Translations under genes and position numbers: made by a program
Shown here: one piece after another, positions 19,025 to 28,050 of the stretch
Layout: each line of letters opens with the position of its first letter
How positions within the stretch are numbered: position 1 is the stretch's first letter
The notes under the pieces: model-generated
What the model saw: only the letters and a program-made list of their open reading frames with translations
Database searches by the model: none
Told to the model about the DNA's origin: nothing
Assembly: GCF_013283835.1 (NCBI RefSeq)
Contig: NZ_CP054052.1
Span: 2,232,001 to 2,296,000, forward strand
Source of the DNA: Poseidonibacter lekithochrous
Lineage (GTDB): Bacteria; Campylobacterota; Campylobacteria; Campylobacterales; Arcobacteraceae
Direction: 5' to 3'
Length of the DNA: 64,000 nucleotides

Positions 19025-19343
19025 TCTTCTCTATCTCTTCAAGTAGTTGATAATTTGGTCGCCAGTACCCTCTACCACCTCTTAAACTAACACATCTATA
19101 TTTTGGGAATTTCTTTTTATAGTAGTTAAGTCGCTCTTTTGTAGTTTTTCCAGAATCACAATAAAAAACAAAAATTGTACCTTCTGGCATTGTTTCCATT
19201 TCATAAGGATTATATGTGATTGTTTCTATATTTCTAAGTGGTTTTAAAATAGTATCAATTAATACTACTTTTATACCCTCTTCTTCTAATAGTTTTGTAT
19301 TTTTATATAGCTCTTGTTGAGTCCACTCATCAGTGTAAAACAT
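19017..19343 (-). CDS. Small rhodanese-like protein
   Basis: A 108-aa protein whose second half fits a single-domain rhodanese: IFVFYCDSGKTTKERLNYY places Cys62 in a CxxGKTT active loop, followed by CVSLRGGRGYWRPNYQLL, which matches the usual SLRGGI-x-W end. The N-terminal half (WTQQELYKNTKLLEEEGIK) differs from typical rhodaneses, where a D-R-x-x-x-E-x-x-x-G-H-I segment is expected. It is therefore a divergent member. Rhodaneses carry persulfide sulfur for thiolation or sulfur relay. It overlaps the downstream FAD oxidoreductase, so the two are translationally coupled. The start ATG is preceded by a GGA about 9 nt upstream. Confidence 0.7.
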   Translation of the reverse strand: MFYTDEWTQQELYKNTKLLEEEGIKVVLIDTILKPLRNIETITYNPYEMETMPEGTIFVFYCDSGKTTKERLNYYKKKFPKYRCVSLRGGRGYWRPNYQLLEEIEKNA

Positions 19344-19436
19344 AAATTATTCCATAATATTTTTTTAATAGCCTATTGTAAATAAGCTCAAAATAATAGC
19401 ATAATCTTTGTTAATAGTGCTAATCTATAAGCAAAC

Positions 19437-19457
19437 CTTGATTGACTATGACTCAAG
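19437..19457. promoter_or_regulatory. HAIR operator (HspR-binding inverted repeat)
   Basis: CTTGATT-N7-ACTCAAG differs by one base from the HAIR consensus CTTGAGT-N7-ACTCAAG bound by HspR. It lies 55 nt upstream of cbpA, in the operon that encodes HspR, as expected for autoregulation. It overlaps the -35 box. Confidence 0.85.
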
Positions 19458-19470
19458 TTTGTGTTATAAT
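19442..19470 (+). promoter_or_regulatory. Near-consensus housekeeping promoter of cbpA-hspR
   Basis: TTGACT at 19442-19447 and TATAAT at 19465-19470 are 17 bp apart, one mismatch from the full sigma-70 consensus. A good -35 is unusual in Campylobacterota. HspR bound at the HAIR site would cover the -35 and block polymerase. Confidence 0.8.
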
Positions 19471-19511
19471 AGATATAAATTATATACACTAATATTATTA
19501 TAGGGAACAAA

Positions 19512-20387
19512 ATGGCAAAAAGTTTATATGAAACACTTGAAGTAAATGAAAATGCTTCAGCTGATGAAATTAAAAAAGCTTATAGAAAATTAGCAAGAAA
19601 ATATCACCCTGACGTGAATAAAGACCCAGAAGCAGAAGAAAAATTCAAAGAGATTAATGCAGCTTATGAAGTACTAAGTGATGCTGAGAAAAAACAACAA
19701 TATGACCAATATGGTGATTCAATGTTTGGTGGACAAAACTTCCATGACTTCGCAAGAGGTCAAGGTTCAAACAGTAACTTAGATGATATCTTAAGACAAA
19801 TGTTTGGTCAAGGTGGCGGTGCTGGCTTTGGTCAAGGAGGATTTGGTCAAGGCGGATTCGGTGGAGGATTTGGTGGTTTTGATGAACCAGATTTAGATAC
19901 ATCTGCTCAAATCACTATTCCATTTGATATTTCTGTTCTTGGTGGAAAACAACACATTTCATTAAATAATGATTCTTTTGATATTAAAATTCCAGAAGGA
20001 ATTAAAGATGGTCAAAAAATTAGAGCAAAAGGTAAAGGAAAATCTTACCATGGACAACAAGGTGATTTAATTCTTAAGATTAATGTAGCTGCTTCTCCTG
20101 AATATGAAAGAGATGAAGATACACTTATTAAAACATTTGATTTACCTCTTAAAACTGCCCTATTTGGTGGTAAAATTGAAATTAAAACAATACATAAAGA
20201 CATTACACTAAAAGTACCACAAAACACTAAACAAAACCAGAAGTTTAGAGTTAAAGGACTTGGAGTTCTAGATAGAAAAGCAGGAGAGAAAGGTAATCTA
20301 CATCTTAAAGCAAATATCATCTTACCTAAAGTTGATGATTTAGATGAAGATTTAATCAATATGCTACAAGAGAAGCTTCCAGAATAA
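19512..20387 (+). CDS. cbpA: DnaJ-class co-chaperone CbpA
   Basis: A 291-aa J-domain co-chaperone that stimulates DnaK. The J domain spans residues 4-70 with the HPD tripeptide at 32-34 ([16 protein letters not shown]). A G/F-rich linker (about 90-125, repeats of GQGGFG and FGGG) follows, then the two beta-barrel substrate-binding domains ([38 protein letters not shown]-like). There is no CxxCxGxG zinc finger, which makes it CbpA rather than DnaJ. It is first in a two-gene operon with hspR, 14 nt apart, under a HAIR-controlled promoter. Confidence 0.95.
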   Translation: MAKSLYETLEVNENASADEIKKAYRKLARKYHPDVNKDPEAEEKFKEINAAYEVLSDAEKKQQYDQYGDSMFGGQNFHDFARGQGSNSNLDDILRQMFGQGGGAGFGQGGFGQGGFGGGFGGFDEPDLDTSAQITIPFDISVLGGKQHISLNNDSFDIKIPEGIKDGQKIRAKGKGKSYHGQQGDLILKINVAASPEYERDEDTLIKTFDLPLKTALFGGKIEIKTIHKDITLKVPQNTKQNQKFRVKGLGVLDRKAGEKGNLHLKANIILPKVDDLDEDLINMLQEKLPE

Positions 20388-20401
20388 AAAGGTAAATAGC
20401 T

Positions 20402-20791
20402 ATGGAAAAGAATAGTTACGTAGAACCTGTATTTTTAATCTCAGCAGTTGCTGAGATTCTAAATATCCATCCTCAAACATTGAGACAATATGAAAGAGAA
20501 GGTCTAATTAAACCATCAAGAACTAATGGGAAAATTAGATTATATTCACAAAAAGATATTGACCATATCAAATATGTTTTAACACTTACAAGAGAGTTAG
20601 GAGTTAATTTAGCAGGGGTTGATATTATCTTACAACTAAATAAAAAAATAGAAAATTTAGAGAGTGAAATTCACACTTATAAAACAAGAATAAAAAATAT
20701 AAATAATTTAGCAGTAGTTCCCGATACAAAAGCTCTAGTAGTTCAAAAGACTTCTTTTGATATTGTTATTGTAGAATCAAAAGAGGAATAA
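20402..20791 (+). CDS. hspR: Heat-shock repressor HspR (MerR family)
   Basis: The 129-aa regulator has the MerR winged helix at the N-terminus: PVFLISAVAEILNIHPQTLRQYEREGLIKPSR, then GKIRLYSQKDIDHIKYVLTLTRELGVNLAGVDIIL. HspR usually needs DnaK or CbpA as co-repressor partner and represses chaperone operons at HAIR sites. A short coiled coil (KKIENLESEIHTYKTRIKNI) follows. The matching operator is visible upstream of cbpA, which supports autoregulation. A hairpin terminator follows the stop. Confidence 0.95.
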   Translation: MEKNSYVEPVFLISAVAEILNIHPQTLRQYEREGLIKPSRTNGKIRLYSQKDIDHIKYVLTLTRELGVNLAGVDIILQLNKKIENLESEIHTYKTRIKNINNLAVVPDTKALVVQKTSFDIVIVESKEE

Positions 20792-20800
20792 TCCTCTTTT
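20779..20800. terminator. Bidirectional terminator between hspR and ftsZ
   Basis: AAAAGAGGA / TCCTCTTTT is a 9-bp perfect stem with an ATAA loop. The arms give A/T runs on both sides, so it can end both convergent operons. Confidence 0.8.
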
Positions 20801-20802
20801 AA

Positions 20803-21933
20803 TTAAATTTGATGTTGAACGATATAATCTCTCATAAGAGGTGGAATATCTAAATAATTATCATCATCTACAGATAAATTAGATTTATTCTCTTCCTCAT
20901 TATTATCATTACTTTCTAAATCTGTATCATTCTTAGATTCAAATCCAGTTGCAACAATAGTAATTTTTACTTCATCAGTTTCTAATGTTCTATCAGAAGT
21001 AGTACCAAAAATAATTTCAGCATTGTGATCCATTCTATCATTAATAGAACCCATTACATCATTAATAGCAAATAATGAAACTTGAGGATGTATATTAAAG
21101 TGAATTAAAATACCTTTAGCACCATTTAAAGACATTTTATCTAATAATGGAGACTCAATAGCATCTTCTAAAGCTCTTTGTGCCGCATTCTCACCTTTTG
21201 CTTTACCAATACCCATTAAGGCCATACCTCTATGCTGCATAATTGTTTTAACATCAGCAAAGTCAGTATTAATATCAGAATTACCTGGGTTTAGAATAAC
21301 CTCAGACATTCCATTAACAGCTTGGTAAAGAATATTATCAATAATTTTAAAGGCATCTTTCATCCCTACATTTTCATCAATAATTTCTAATAATCTATCA
21401 TTAGGTACTACAATAATTGAATCACTTACTTTCTTAAGCTCTTCAAGTCCAAGATTTGCAAGACCTGCTCTTTTTTTACCTTCCCAAGTAAATGGTTTAG
21501 TAATAACAGATACAGTTAAAGCACCGATTTCTTTGGCAGCTTTTGCAACAATAGCAGCAGCACCAGTTCCAGTACCTCCACCAAGTCCAGCAGCAATAAA
21601 TACAATATCAGCACCTTTAAGAGCTGTTTTAATCTCTTCGTAACTCTCAACTGCAGAATCTCTACCAATTTCTGGTTTCATTCCTGCACCAAGACCCTTA
21701 GTAAGTTTAATTCCTAATTGAATTTTCTTTGGAGCTTGAGAAATATGTAATACTTGTAAGTCAGTATTTGCAGCTATTAAATCAACTTTTTGAGAACCTT
21801 CTTTGATCATGTGGTTAATCATATTACAACCACCACCACCGATTCCAATAACAGAAATTTTAGCTACGTTATCAGATAGTACCTTATTAGGCATTTGTTC
21901 TTTTATATCATCTACTTTAAATAAATTATCCAT
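20803..21933 (-). CDS. ftsZ: Cell-division tubulin FtsZ
   Basis: FtsZ is the GTP-dependent Z-ring polymer. At 376 aa it has KISVIGIGGGGCNMINHM near residue 25, the tubulin signature AAGLGGGTGTGAAAIVAK, and the T7 region NINTDFADVKTIMQHRG with catalytic Asp residues. An acidic linker and the C-terminal conserved peptide LDIPPLMRDYIVQHQI, which binds FtsA, follow. I chose the ATG at 21933, preceded by GGAG 8 nt upstream; an in-frame GTG at 21942 overlaps that ribosome site and is unlikely. The ATG shares one base with the ftsA stop (TAATG), showing tight coupling. Confidence 0.97.
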   Translation of the reverse strand: MDNLFKVDDIKEQMPNKVLSDNVAKISVIGIGGGGCNMINHMIKEGSQKVDLIAANTDLQVLHISQAPKKIQLGIKLTKGLGAGMKPEIGRDSAVESYEEIKTALKGADIVFIAAGLGGGTGTGAAAIVAKAAKEIGALTVSVITKPFTWEGKKRAGLANLGLEELKKVSDSIIVVPNDRLLEIIDENVGMKDAFKIIDNILYQAVNGMSEVILNPGNSDINTDFADVKTIMQHRGMALMGIGKAKGENAAQRALEDAIESPLLDKMSLNGAKGILIHFNIHPQVSLFAINDVMGSINDRMDHNAEIIFGTTSDRTLETDEVKITIVATGFESKNDTDLESNDNNEEENKSNLSVDDDNYLDIPPLMRDYIVQHQI

Positions 21934-23360
21934 TAAAACCACTCCGATATTTTGCTCCAGAATTTTGAAACACCTTTTTTCTTTTCTTTTGAAAGAGGCG
22001 TTAAAACCGTAGGATCGTCTTTTCTTATTTCTTGAGACTTATTATGTACTTCTTCTCTTGGTTGAGTATTCTGATTATAATTAATCTGTTCATTAAACTC
22101 ATTATTGTTATTCATTTGAGGGTTTTGAATTGTTTTATTTTCAATTCTTGCCTCTTTTCTAATAGGTTTAACTAAATGCTTAGAAGAATCTAACTCATAG
22201 TTTCTATTTAATCCTAATTTGTATTCTAATAAACCAACAATTGTTGACATACCAGGTTCATCAAAGTTTAAATATCCATTTTTGATATTTTTTGGATTTG
22301 ATAAAGAAATAGGAGTTCCATCAAAAATTTTATCAGCTAATTCTCTAATACCTTCTAAGTTTGCCATACCACCAGTGATAACAATTCCAGAAGTTACATT
22401 ATCTAAAATACCACTTTTTTTAAGTTGGTTTCGAACTAATACAAGTACTTCTTCAACTCTAGCATGGATAATTGTTTGAATATAATCTAAAGCAACTTCA
22501 GAATGAGTATCTTCATCACCTATTCTTGGAATTTTTACTTTAGTTACCCCTAATTCATTATTAGGAGTATAATCTTTAGTTAAAGATCCATATTCAGTTT
22601 TTATTCTCTCAGCAGCTAATGGCGGAGTATGTAACATAACTGATAAGTCATTAGTAATATGATTTGATCCAACAGGTATAAATCCATTATGAATTAAAGA
22701 ATTACCTTTATAACAAACGTATTCAGTTGTAGTTGAACCCATATTAATAACTGTAGTACCAAATTTTCTTTGTTGATTATCAAGTACAGAAATAGCAGAA
22801 GCATAACCATCTAAAATAAATCTTGATTCTTCAATTCCAGAAACTTTAAGTGCTGATTTAATATTAGTTAATGCTGTTCTTTTTGCTGTTACAATATATA
22901 CACCAACTTCTAATCTAGAACCATTCATGTTAAGAGGATTGTTAACATCAACAGAATCATCTACTTTGAAGAAAATAGGTACTACATGAACAACTTCATA
23001 TTCTGGTACGATAGTGGCATTATAAAGTGCCATTTGCATTACTTGGTTAATTTCAGTTTCAGTAATTAATCCATTAGGTACATTTACTGACCCTGAACTT
23101 CTAATACTTTTTGTGTAATTACCAGATATTGAGACAACAGATTCATCAATAGTTTCTGTTGTATTTCTTTTGGCTAAAGTTACAGCATTTTTTATTGCCT
23201 TAGAAGCCTCTTCAATATTAATAATTAACCCTTTATTTATACCTTCACTATTCTGAATGCCAGTCCCTAGAATATTTATATTATATTCTAGGTCATGTTT
23301 AGCAATCACTGCTGTGATAGTTGAAGATCCAATATCAATTGCTAAAAGAGTATTATTCAA
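21933..23360 (-). CDS. ftsA: Cell-division actin-like protein FtsA
   Basis: FtsA tethers FtsZ to the membrane and recruits the divisome. The 475-aa protein has the actin-fold phosphate loops LLAIDIGSSTITAVIAKHD (N-terminus), GTTVINMGSTTTEYVCYKG and TSGIVITGGMANLEGIREL. A long Asn/Gln-rich linker (about 400-450) precedes the C-terminal amphipathic membrane-targeting helix GVSKFWSKISEWF. It is about 50 residues longer than E. coli FtsA, mostly because of that linker. It is translationally coupled to ftsZ and starts 3 nt after the upstream ppiD stop. Confidence 0.95.
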   Translation of the reverse strand: MNNTLLAIDIGSSTITAVIAKHDLEYNINILGTGIQNSEGINKGLIINIEEASKAIKNAVTLAKRNTTETIDESVVSISGNYTKSIRSSGSVNVPNGLITETEINQVMQMALYNATIVPEYEVVHVVPIFFKVDDSVDVNNPLNMNGSRLEVGVYIVTAKRTALTNIKSALKVSGIEESRFILDGYASAISVLDNQQRKFGTTVINMGSTTTEYVCYKGNSLIHNGFIPVGSNHITNDLSVMLHTPPLAAERIKTEYGSLTKDYTPNNELGVTKVKIPRIGDEDTHSEVALDYIQTIIHARVEEVLVLVRNQLKKSGILDNVTSGIVITGGMANLEGIRELADKIFDGTPISLSNPKNIKNGYLNFDEPGMSTIVGLLEYKLGLNRNYELDSSKHLVKPIRKEARIENKTIQNPQMNNNNEFNEQINYNQNTQPREEVHNKSQEIRKDDPTVLTPLSKEKKKGVSKFWSKISEWF

Positions 23361-23363
23361 TTA

Positions 23364-24827
23364 TTATTCCTTTGTATCTATAGAAGATTGAATTTCGTAA
23401 GTATTTTCTAATCTCTTAATTAAATTAGCCATTAACTCTTGGTCTTGTAACTGAGTTAATGTTGATTTAACTGTTTCATTTCTAGATTCTGAATATTCAC
23501 CTAATTCAGAAGCGTTTACTCTAAATAATACAATTTTATTATCTAAGTTAACTAAACCTTCTTTATTAGTTGCAGAGAATAGTTCATTTAAGAATTTTGC
23601 TGCTTCTTGTGGATTTAAAGCTGTGATTTTATCTACAGATTCTCTTGTAACTTTTTTGATGTTAGTTCCCTTGAAAGTACTAACTTCTTTTTTTGCTAAC
23701 TCATTTAATTTTTCATTTTTTGCAACACCATCGTATACAGCAGAAACTCTAGCTTTTGCAGCTTCAAATGATAATGGTTTAGAATCAATTTTTTTAACTA
23801 ATTGAGTAATTACATAAGTATTGTCATGTAAAAATGGTTTGATTAAAGTTCCAACTTTAGCAGAAACAATTTTCATATTATTTTCAGAATCAAATGGTAA
23901 AGAATTTTGAGCATAAGATGCACTATCTTCTAAAGTAGCTTTACCTTTTTTAACTTGAATGTATTTTTTTAAAGCTTCTTTTTTAGAGTACTTTCTATCT
24001 AAATCTTTTAAGATATCAGACTTTGCTTCTTCTAAAGATTTAATTTTCCCATTCTCTTTTTTATAATCAGTTTTGAATTTAGTATAGTGACTTTTAATAT
24101 CTTCATCACTAGCATTAGATGCAACAACTGCTATTTTACTTGTTTTCACTTCATATTGTACTTCAGACATATAAGATAATTTGTTCTTTTCCCAATAAGC
24201 TTTTACTTCATCTTCACTAGGATTAACAACAATATCAGATGCTTTTAATACTTTAATATTAATATCATCTTCAACAAATAATAATTTGTTTAAGTTTTCA
24301 ATCTCTACTTTATTTGGGTTAACTACAAATAAACTTTGAATTTTTTGTAATAAGATTCCTCTTTTTAAAGACTCTTCAAAAATTACCGGTTTAGTTCTGT
24401 TTTGAGCAAGAACTTTTACGTAAGTAGGTTTATCAAATTTTCCATTTTTTAAAAAAGCTTGATATTTTACTAATTCTTTAGCAACATCTTCATTTGTTAC
24501 ATCAAGACCTAATGAATCAGCATAAGATAAAATAAGATTTTTTTGTAAAACTTGTTTATATGCAACATCTTTTAGATTTAATTGGTCTGCCATCTCTTTA
24601 TTAAAAGATTCACCAAAAATTCTTGAATATTGATCATAAAGGTTTGAATACTCTTGTTGGTACTCTTCTACCGATACTTCTCTATCACCTACAACTGCTA
24701 CAACTCCACCTTGCTTGCCATATTCATATGAGCCCCAACCAACAAAGCCAGCTCCAACAAAAGCTATTGTACTTATCCAGATAGTAACTACTAGCCACTT
24801 TTTGTGCTTTTGCATCCACGTAATCAT
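23364..24827 (-). CDS. ppiD: Periplasmic peptidyl-prolyl isomerase/chaperone PpiD (SurA_N family)
   Basis: A membrane-anchored chaperone that helps fold exported proteins. In its 487 aa, a cytoplasmic stub (MITWMQKHKKW) and one helix (LVVTIWISTIAFVGAGFVGW) are followed by the SurA-like N-domain (VAVVGDREVSVEEYQQEYSNL, LKDVAYKQVLQKNLILSYADSLGL) and a parvulin-related middle region that looks degenerate. The ATG has AGAGGA 8 nt upstream. The order ppiD-ftsA-ftsZ matches Campylobacter. The isomerase activity itself is doubtful; chaperone activity is the safer call. Confidence 0.88.
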   Translation of the reverse strand: MITWMQKHKKWLVVTIWISTIAFVGAGFVGWGSYEYGKQGGVVAVVGDREVSVEEYQQEYSNLYDQYSRIFGESFNKEMADQLNLKDVAYKQVLQKNLILSYADSLGLDVTNEDVAKELVKYQAFLKNGKFDKPTYVKVLAQNRTKPVIFEESLKRGILLQKIQSLFVVNPNKVEIENLNKLLFVEDDINIKVLKASDIVVNPSEDEVKAYWEKNKLSYMSEVQYEVKTSKIAVVASNASDEDIKSHYTKFKTDYKKENGKIKSLEEAKSDILKDLDRKYSKKEALKKYIQVKKGKATLEDSASYAQNSLPFDSENNMKIVSAKVGTLIKPFLHDNTYVITQLVKKIDSKPLSFEAAKARVSAVYDGVAKNEKLNELAKKEVSTFKGTNIKKVTRESVDKITALNPQEAAKFLNELFSATNKEGLVNLDNKIVLFRVNASELGEYSESRNETVKSTLTQLQDQELMANLIKRLENTYEIQSSIDTKE

Positions 24828-24912
24828 AAAACATAATCCTCTTAAAATTTTTAAATATATTACAACAAAATTTCTTTTAAATTAGTTAAATATTATTTAT
24901 CGTAAGAAGAAA

Positions 24913-27240
24913 TTATAATTCCTCTAATAGTTCTCTTTGTGGTACCTTTGCTTTACTTAGCATATCGTTTATGACAGATTCTCGAATAGTTATTTCTAGT
25001 TTTTTACATGCGCTTTTGAAGGCTTCTTCTTCTCCAACTATAAAACACATTTTTTTAGCTCTAGTAATTGCGGTATAAAGTAGTTTTGTATTATGCATAA
25101 TATAATGAGAAAAACTCATAGGAATTAAAGCATTTTCATACTCCATACCTTGTGTTTTATGAATAGTTAAACAATAAGCTAAAGATAATAAAGATGAGAT
25201 ATTTTCAAAAGCATAAAATACGACCATATCATCATTTGGGTATAAAACTATACATTTTTCTTCTTCAAAATCAAGCTTGATAATAAGACCTAGTTGTCCA
25301 TTAAATACTCTTTTTTCTAAGAAGTCCGTAGAGCCACTTTTATACATACTCATTGTTTGTGAACGCATATTTTCATTTTTAATATGAATTACTTTGTCAG
25401 TGATCTTATACTCATAAAGTTTTGTTTGATATGCCATACCTTTTGTATGATTAAATAACTTTTGCAATTGCATATTTAAGTTCTCAACCCCTAGTAAACC
25501 ACCCTTCATAGGCGTAATTACTTGAAATAGTGTTAGAGCTTTGTTAATCTCTTTTGCTTTAATTAAATCATAATATTTTTGAATATATGAAGATGAAATA
25601 TTTAAGATATTATTTAAAATCAAAGTTGAGTTTTCACCTCTAATATCAGCAAAATCATTAGAAGAAGCAGAGTTTTTTTGAGCATAATAATTTGATATTG
25701 AAACATTATAAAATTTAAAGTCTTCATAATCTTCATTATATTTAGGAACTTCCCCTTTTCTAATATCATTTGCAATAACTGCAATTGCTTGATTTTCATT
25801 TTGTCTATAAATCTTTGTTAATTTACAAATTGGAGCTAATTCATATTTAATTGCATCAGCAAGAATATTACCCGCACCAATAGCAGGTAACTGTCCATCA
25901 TCACCTACGATTATAAAAATAGTATCATCATCAATTTTTGAAATTATTTGATAGAAAGTAACAGAGTTAACCATTGAGGCTTCATCTAGAAGTATTACTT
26001 TATAAGGAAAAAAATCTTTCTCTTTATGTTTCATAAGCATTGATTGAATTGTAGAAGAGTTATATCCTGTAGTATCAGAGATTCTCTGAGAAGCAATACC
26101 ACTTAAAGCTATAGTCATAACATCATCATAAGATACTATCTCTTCAAGTAGCTCTAATATAGCCCTACTTGATGTAGATTTACCAGTTCCTGCATAACCT
26201 ATTAGGAAAAGTGTTTTATGTCCATCATTAATTAATTCAACTGCTTTTTTCTGTTCTTCACTTAAATCAAAACCTAGTGTTTTTTGTTTCTTTTCTAAGT
26301 AAGTATCAAAGGCTGCAATGATTTTTTTATTTTGTTCATTTTCTCTTCTTTGGAAAAACTCTAAAATTCTTTTCTCAGCATGATACAACATAGATAAAGC
26401 ATATCTATTCTCTTTAGTCACAAAAATTTCTTCTTCTACAAGCATTTTTGATACTGCTTCTTCATATAAAACTTCTTCATTATTAAATCTTAATGATTCA
26501 TCTAAAAGTTTATATAAATGAAATTTATCAATAGATGAATTTCCATTGTTATCACAATACTCTTTTAAAGTATAATTCAAACAAGCCATAATTCGAAATT
26601 CGCTTCGAGGGTCAAGTCCTAAGGCTTTTGCAATTTCATCTGCTCTTTTAAATCCAATACCTTTTATATTAATAAGCATATATGGATTCTTTTTTATTTT
26701 CTCAATTAGGTTATCTATTTCACCTAAACTAGAATAAATTTTTGTAATTAAATTTGATGTTACGCCATACTGGGCAAGGAAAGATCCTAATTCACGTAAA
26801 TGTTTGAATTTTTGCCATGATGAGACAATAGTTTTTAGTTTTTTTTCTTTAATACCTTTGAATTGTAGTAACTCCTCAGGTTTTTCGTTTAGTATTTTTA
26901 CAAGTTCTTCTTCATCATATTTTTCTAATAATTCATGGGCAAATTTTTTGCCTATTCCTTTTACAATTTTTGTAAGGAAAAAGAAAATTTCTGCTTCTTT
27001 TAATTCTAACGTATCAAATTCAAATTGAACCCCATATTTTTTATGTGTTGTCCAATTACCAATTAATAGAATTTCTTCACCAACAATTTTTTCAATGTCA
27101 GTATCAAAGTAAGCTCCACAAATTTTTTGATTGTTTTCTAAAACAGCAATAATATATTTTGTTTCATCATTTTGGTATAGTACTTTTTTAAGGACTCCTG
27201 AGAGTTTAAAAGTTTTATATTCTTGCTGATTATCTGCCAT
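24913..27240 (-). CDS. recD2: RecD2-type helicase (SF1B, ATP-dependent 5'-3')
   Basis: A 775-aa stand-alone RecD-like helicase. The N-terminal OB and helix-hairpin-helix region has FFLTKIVKGIGKKFAHELL, LLQFKGIKEKKLKTIV and LINIKGIGFKRADEIAKALGL. The helicase core has Walker A LFLIGYAGTGKST, motif II KVILLDEASMVN, GDDGQLPAIGAGN (motif III), IYRQNE, and the C-terminal LTIHKTQGMEYENALIPM and LLYTAITRAKK. RecD2 proteins occur where RecBCD is absent or different and act in mismatch repair and fork maintenance. It shares one base with the upstream 119-aa gene. Confidence 0.93.
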   Translation of the reverse strand: MADNQQEYKTFKLSGVLKKVLYQNDETKYIIAVLENNQKICGAYFDTDIEKIVGEEILLIGNWTTHKKYGVQFEFDTLELKEAEIFFFLTKIVKGIGKKFAHELLEKYDEEELVKILNEKPEELLQFKGIKEKKLKTIVSSWQKFKHLRELGSFLAQYGVTSNLITKIYSSLGEIDNLIEKIKKNPYMLINIKGIGFKRADEIAKALGLDPRSEFRIMACLNYTLKEYCDNNGNSSIDKFHLYKLLDESLRFNNEEVLYEEAVSKMLVEEEIFVTKENRYALSMLYHAEKRILEFFQRRENEQNKKIIAAFDTYLEKKQKTLGFDLSEEQKKAVELINDGHKTLFLIGYAGTGKSTSSRAILELLEEIVSYDDVMTIALSGIASQRISDTTGYNSSTIQSMLMKHKEKDFFPYKVILLDEASMVNSVTFYQIISKIDDDTIFIIVGDDGQLPAIGAGNILADAIKYELAPICKLTKIYRQNENQAIAVIANDIRKGEVPKYNEDYEDFKFYNVSISNYYAQKNSASSNDFADIRGENSTLILNNILNISSSYIQKYYDLIKAKEINKALTLFQVITPMKGGLLGVENLNMQLQKLFNHTKGMAYQTKLYEYKITDKVIHIKNENMRSQTMSMYKSGSTDFLEKRVFNGQLGLIIKLDFEEEKCIVLYPNDDMVVFYAFENISSLLSLAYCLTIHKTQGMEYENALIPMSFSHYIMHNTKLLYTAITRAKKMCFIVGEEEAFKSACKKLEITIRESVINDMLSKAKVPQRELLEEL

Positions 27241-27599
27241 TAATATCCGTCATTAAATTTGTGTTTTTTATGTTTATCTTTACTATAAGAGTTTTTATTT
27301 TTTTCTTTTTGGATTGTATTTGCATCTTTTAAAAGAGTAGATCTTTCATCTTCAAAATCTTTAGAATGTGCTTCTAAATATTGTAAAGTTTTATTCAAAA
27401 AGTTTGTAAGAGATGTTAAATAAGGGGAATGTAAAGGCACTGCATCCACTCTTTTTAAATCTTTGTAGTTTTTTCTAGTTCTTTCTTTAAATAAGTCAAC
27501 ATCAAAGTTTTCAAGTTTTAGTAAAGAGACAGTTCTTGTAAAGAACTTCTCTAAAACTCTAATATATCTTATTCTAATTTGTTTTTCATGTACTTGCAT
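27240..27599 (-). CDS. Small Lys-rich protein of unknown function
   Basis: A 119-aa, strongly basic, mostly helical protein (RIRYIRVLEKFFTRTVSLLKLENF) with a Lys/His/Asn-rich tail (KNSYSKDKHKKHKFNDGY). I recognise no family. It is wedged between arsC and recD2 with one-base overlaps on each side, so all three are one translationally coupled unit. The basic tail could bind nucleic acid, which would suit a RecD2 partner, but this is only a guess from charge and position. Confidence 0.6.
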   Translation of the reverse strand: MQVHEKQIRIRYIRVLEKFFTRTVSLLKLENFDVDLFKERTRKNYKDLKRVDAVPLHSPYLTSLTNFLNKTLQYLEAHSKDFEDERSTLLKDANTIQKEKNKNSYSKDKHKKHKFNDGY

Positions 27600-27949
27600 T
27601 ATTTTAATAACTCTTCTAAGTTTTCAATTGGTCTTGCAATTACAGCTTTATTTCCTCTAATAATAATTGGTCTTTCAATTAAAATTGGATTTTGAGCCAT
27701 TGTTTCAATAAGTTTAGCTTCATCATTTACCTCATCAAGACCTAAGTCTTTGTAAACTGTTTCACCTTTTCTCATTAACTCTTTTGCACTCATTCCAAGT
27801 AAAGCTAATACATTTTTAATCTCTTCAGCACTTGGAGTTGATTCTAAATATTTTACTACATCTGCATTAATATTTTTTTCTTCTAATAAGTTTATTGCAT
27901 TTCTTGATTTTGAACATTTTGCATTATGCCAAATAGTAATATCTTGCAT
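27599..27949 (-). CDS. arsC: ArsC-family arsenate reductase (glutaredoxin-coupled type)
   Basis: A 116-aa protein that reduces arsenate to arsenite through a Cys12-arsenate adduct resolved by glutaredoxin and glutathione in E. coli. Here IWHNAKCSKSRNA places Cys12, R60 lies in LMRKGE, R93 in IERPII and R106 in ARPIE, so all four catalytic positions of E. coli ArsC (C12, R60, R94, R107) are matched. No ars transporter or ArsR is adjacent. In this context a role outside arsenic (Spx/YffB-like thiol enzyme) cannot be excluded. Confidence 0.88.
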   Translation of the reverse strand: MQDITIWHNAKCSKSRNAINLLEEKNINADVVKYLESTPSAEEIKNVLALLGMSAKELMRKGETVYKDLGLDEVNDEAKLIETMAQNPILIERPIIIRGNKAVIARPIENLEELLK

Positions 27950-28050
27950 TCTATAACCTCTTTATTTATATATATTCGTGATTATATCCAAAACTCATTA
28001 ATAGTACAAAAATTATTACACTTTGTAATATTTTGACATAAAAAACTACT

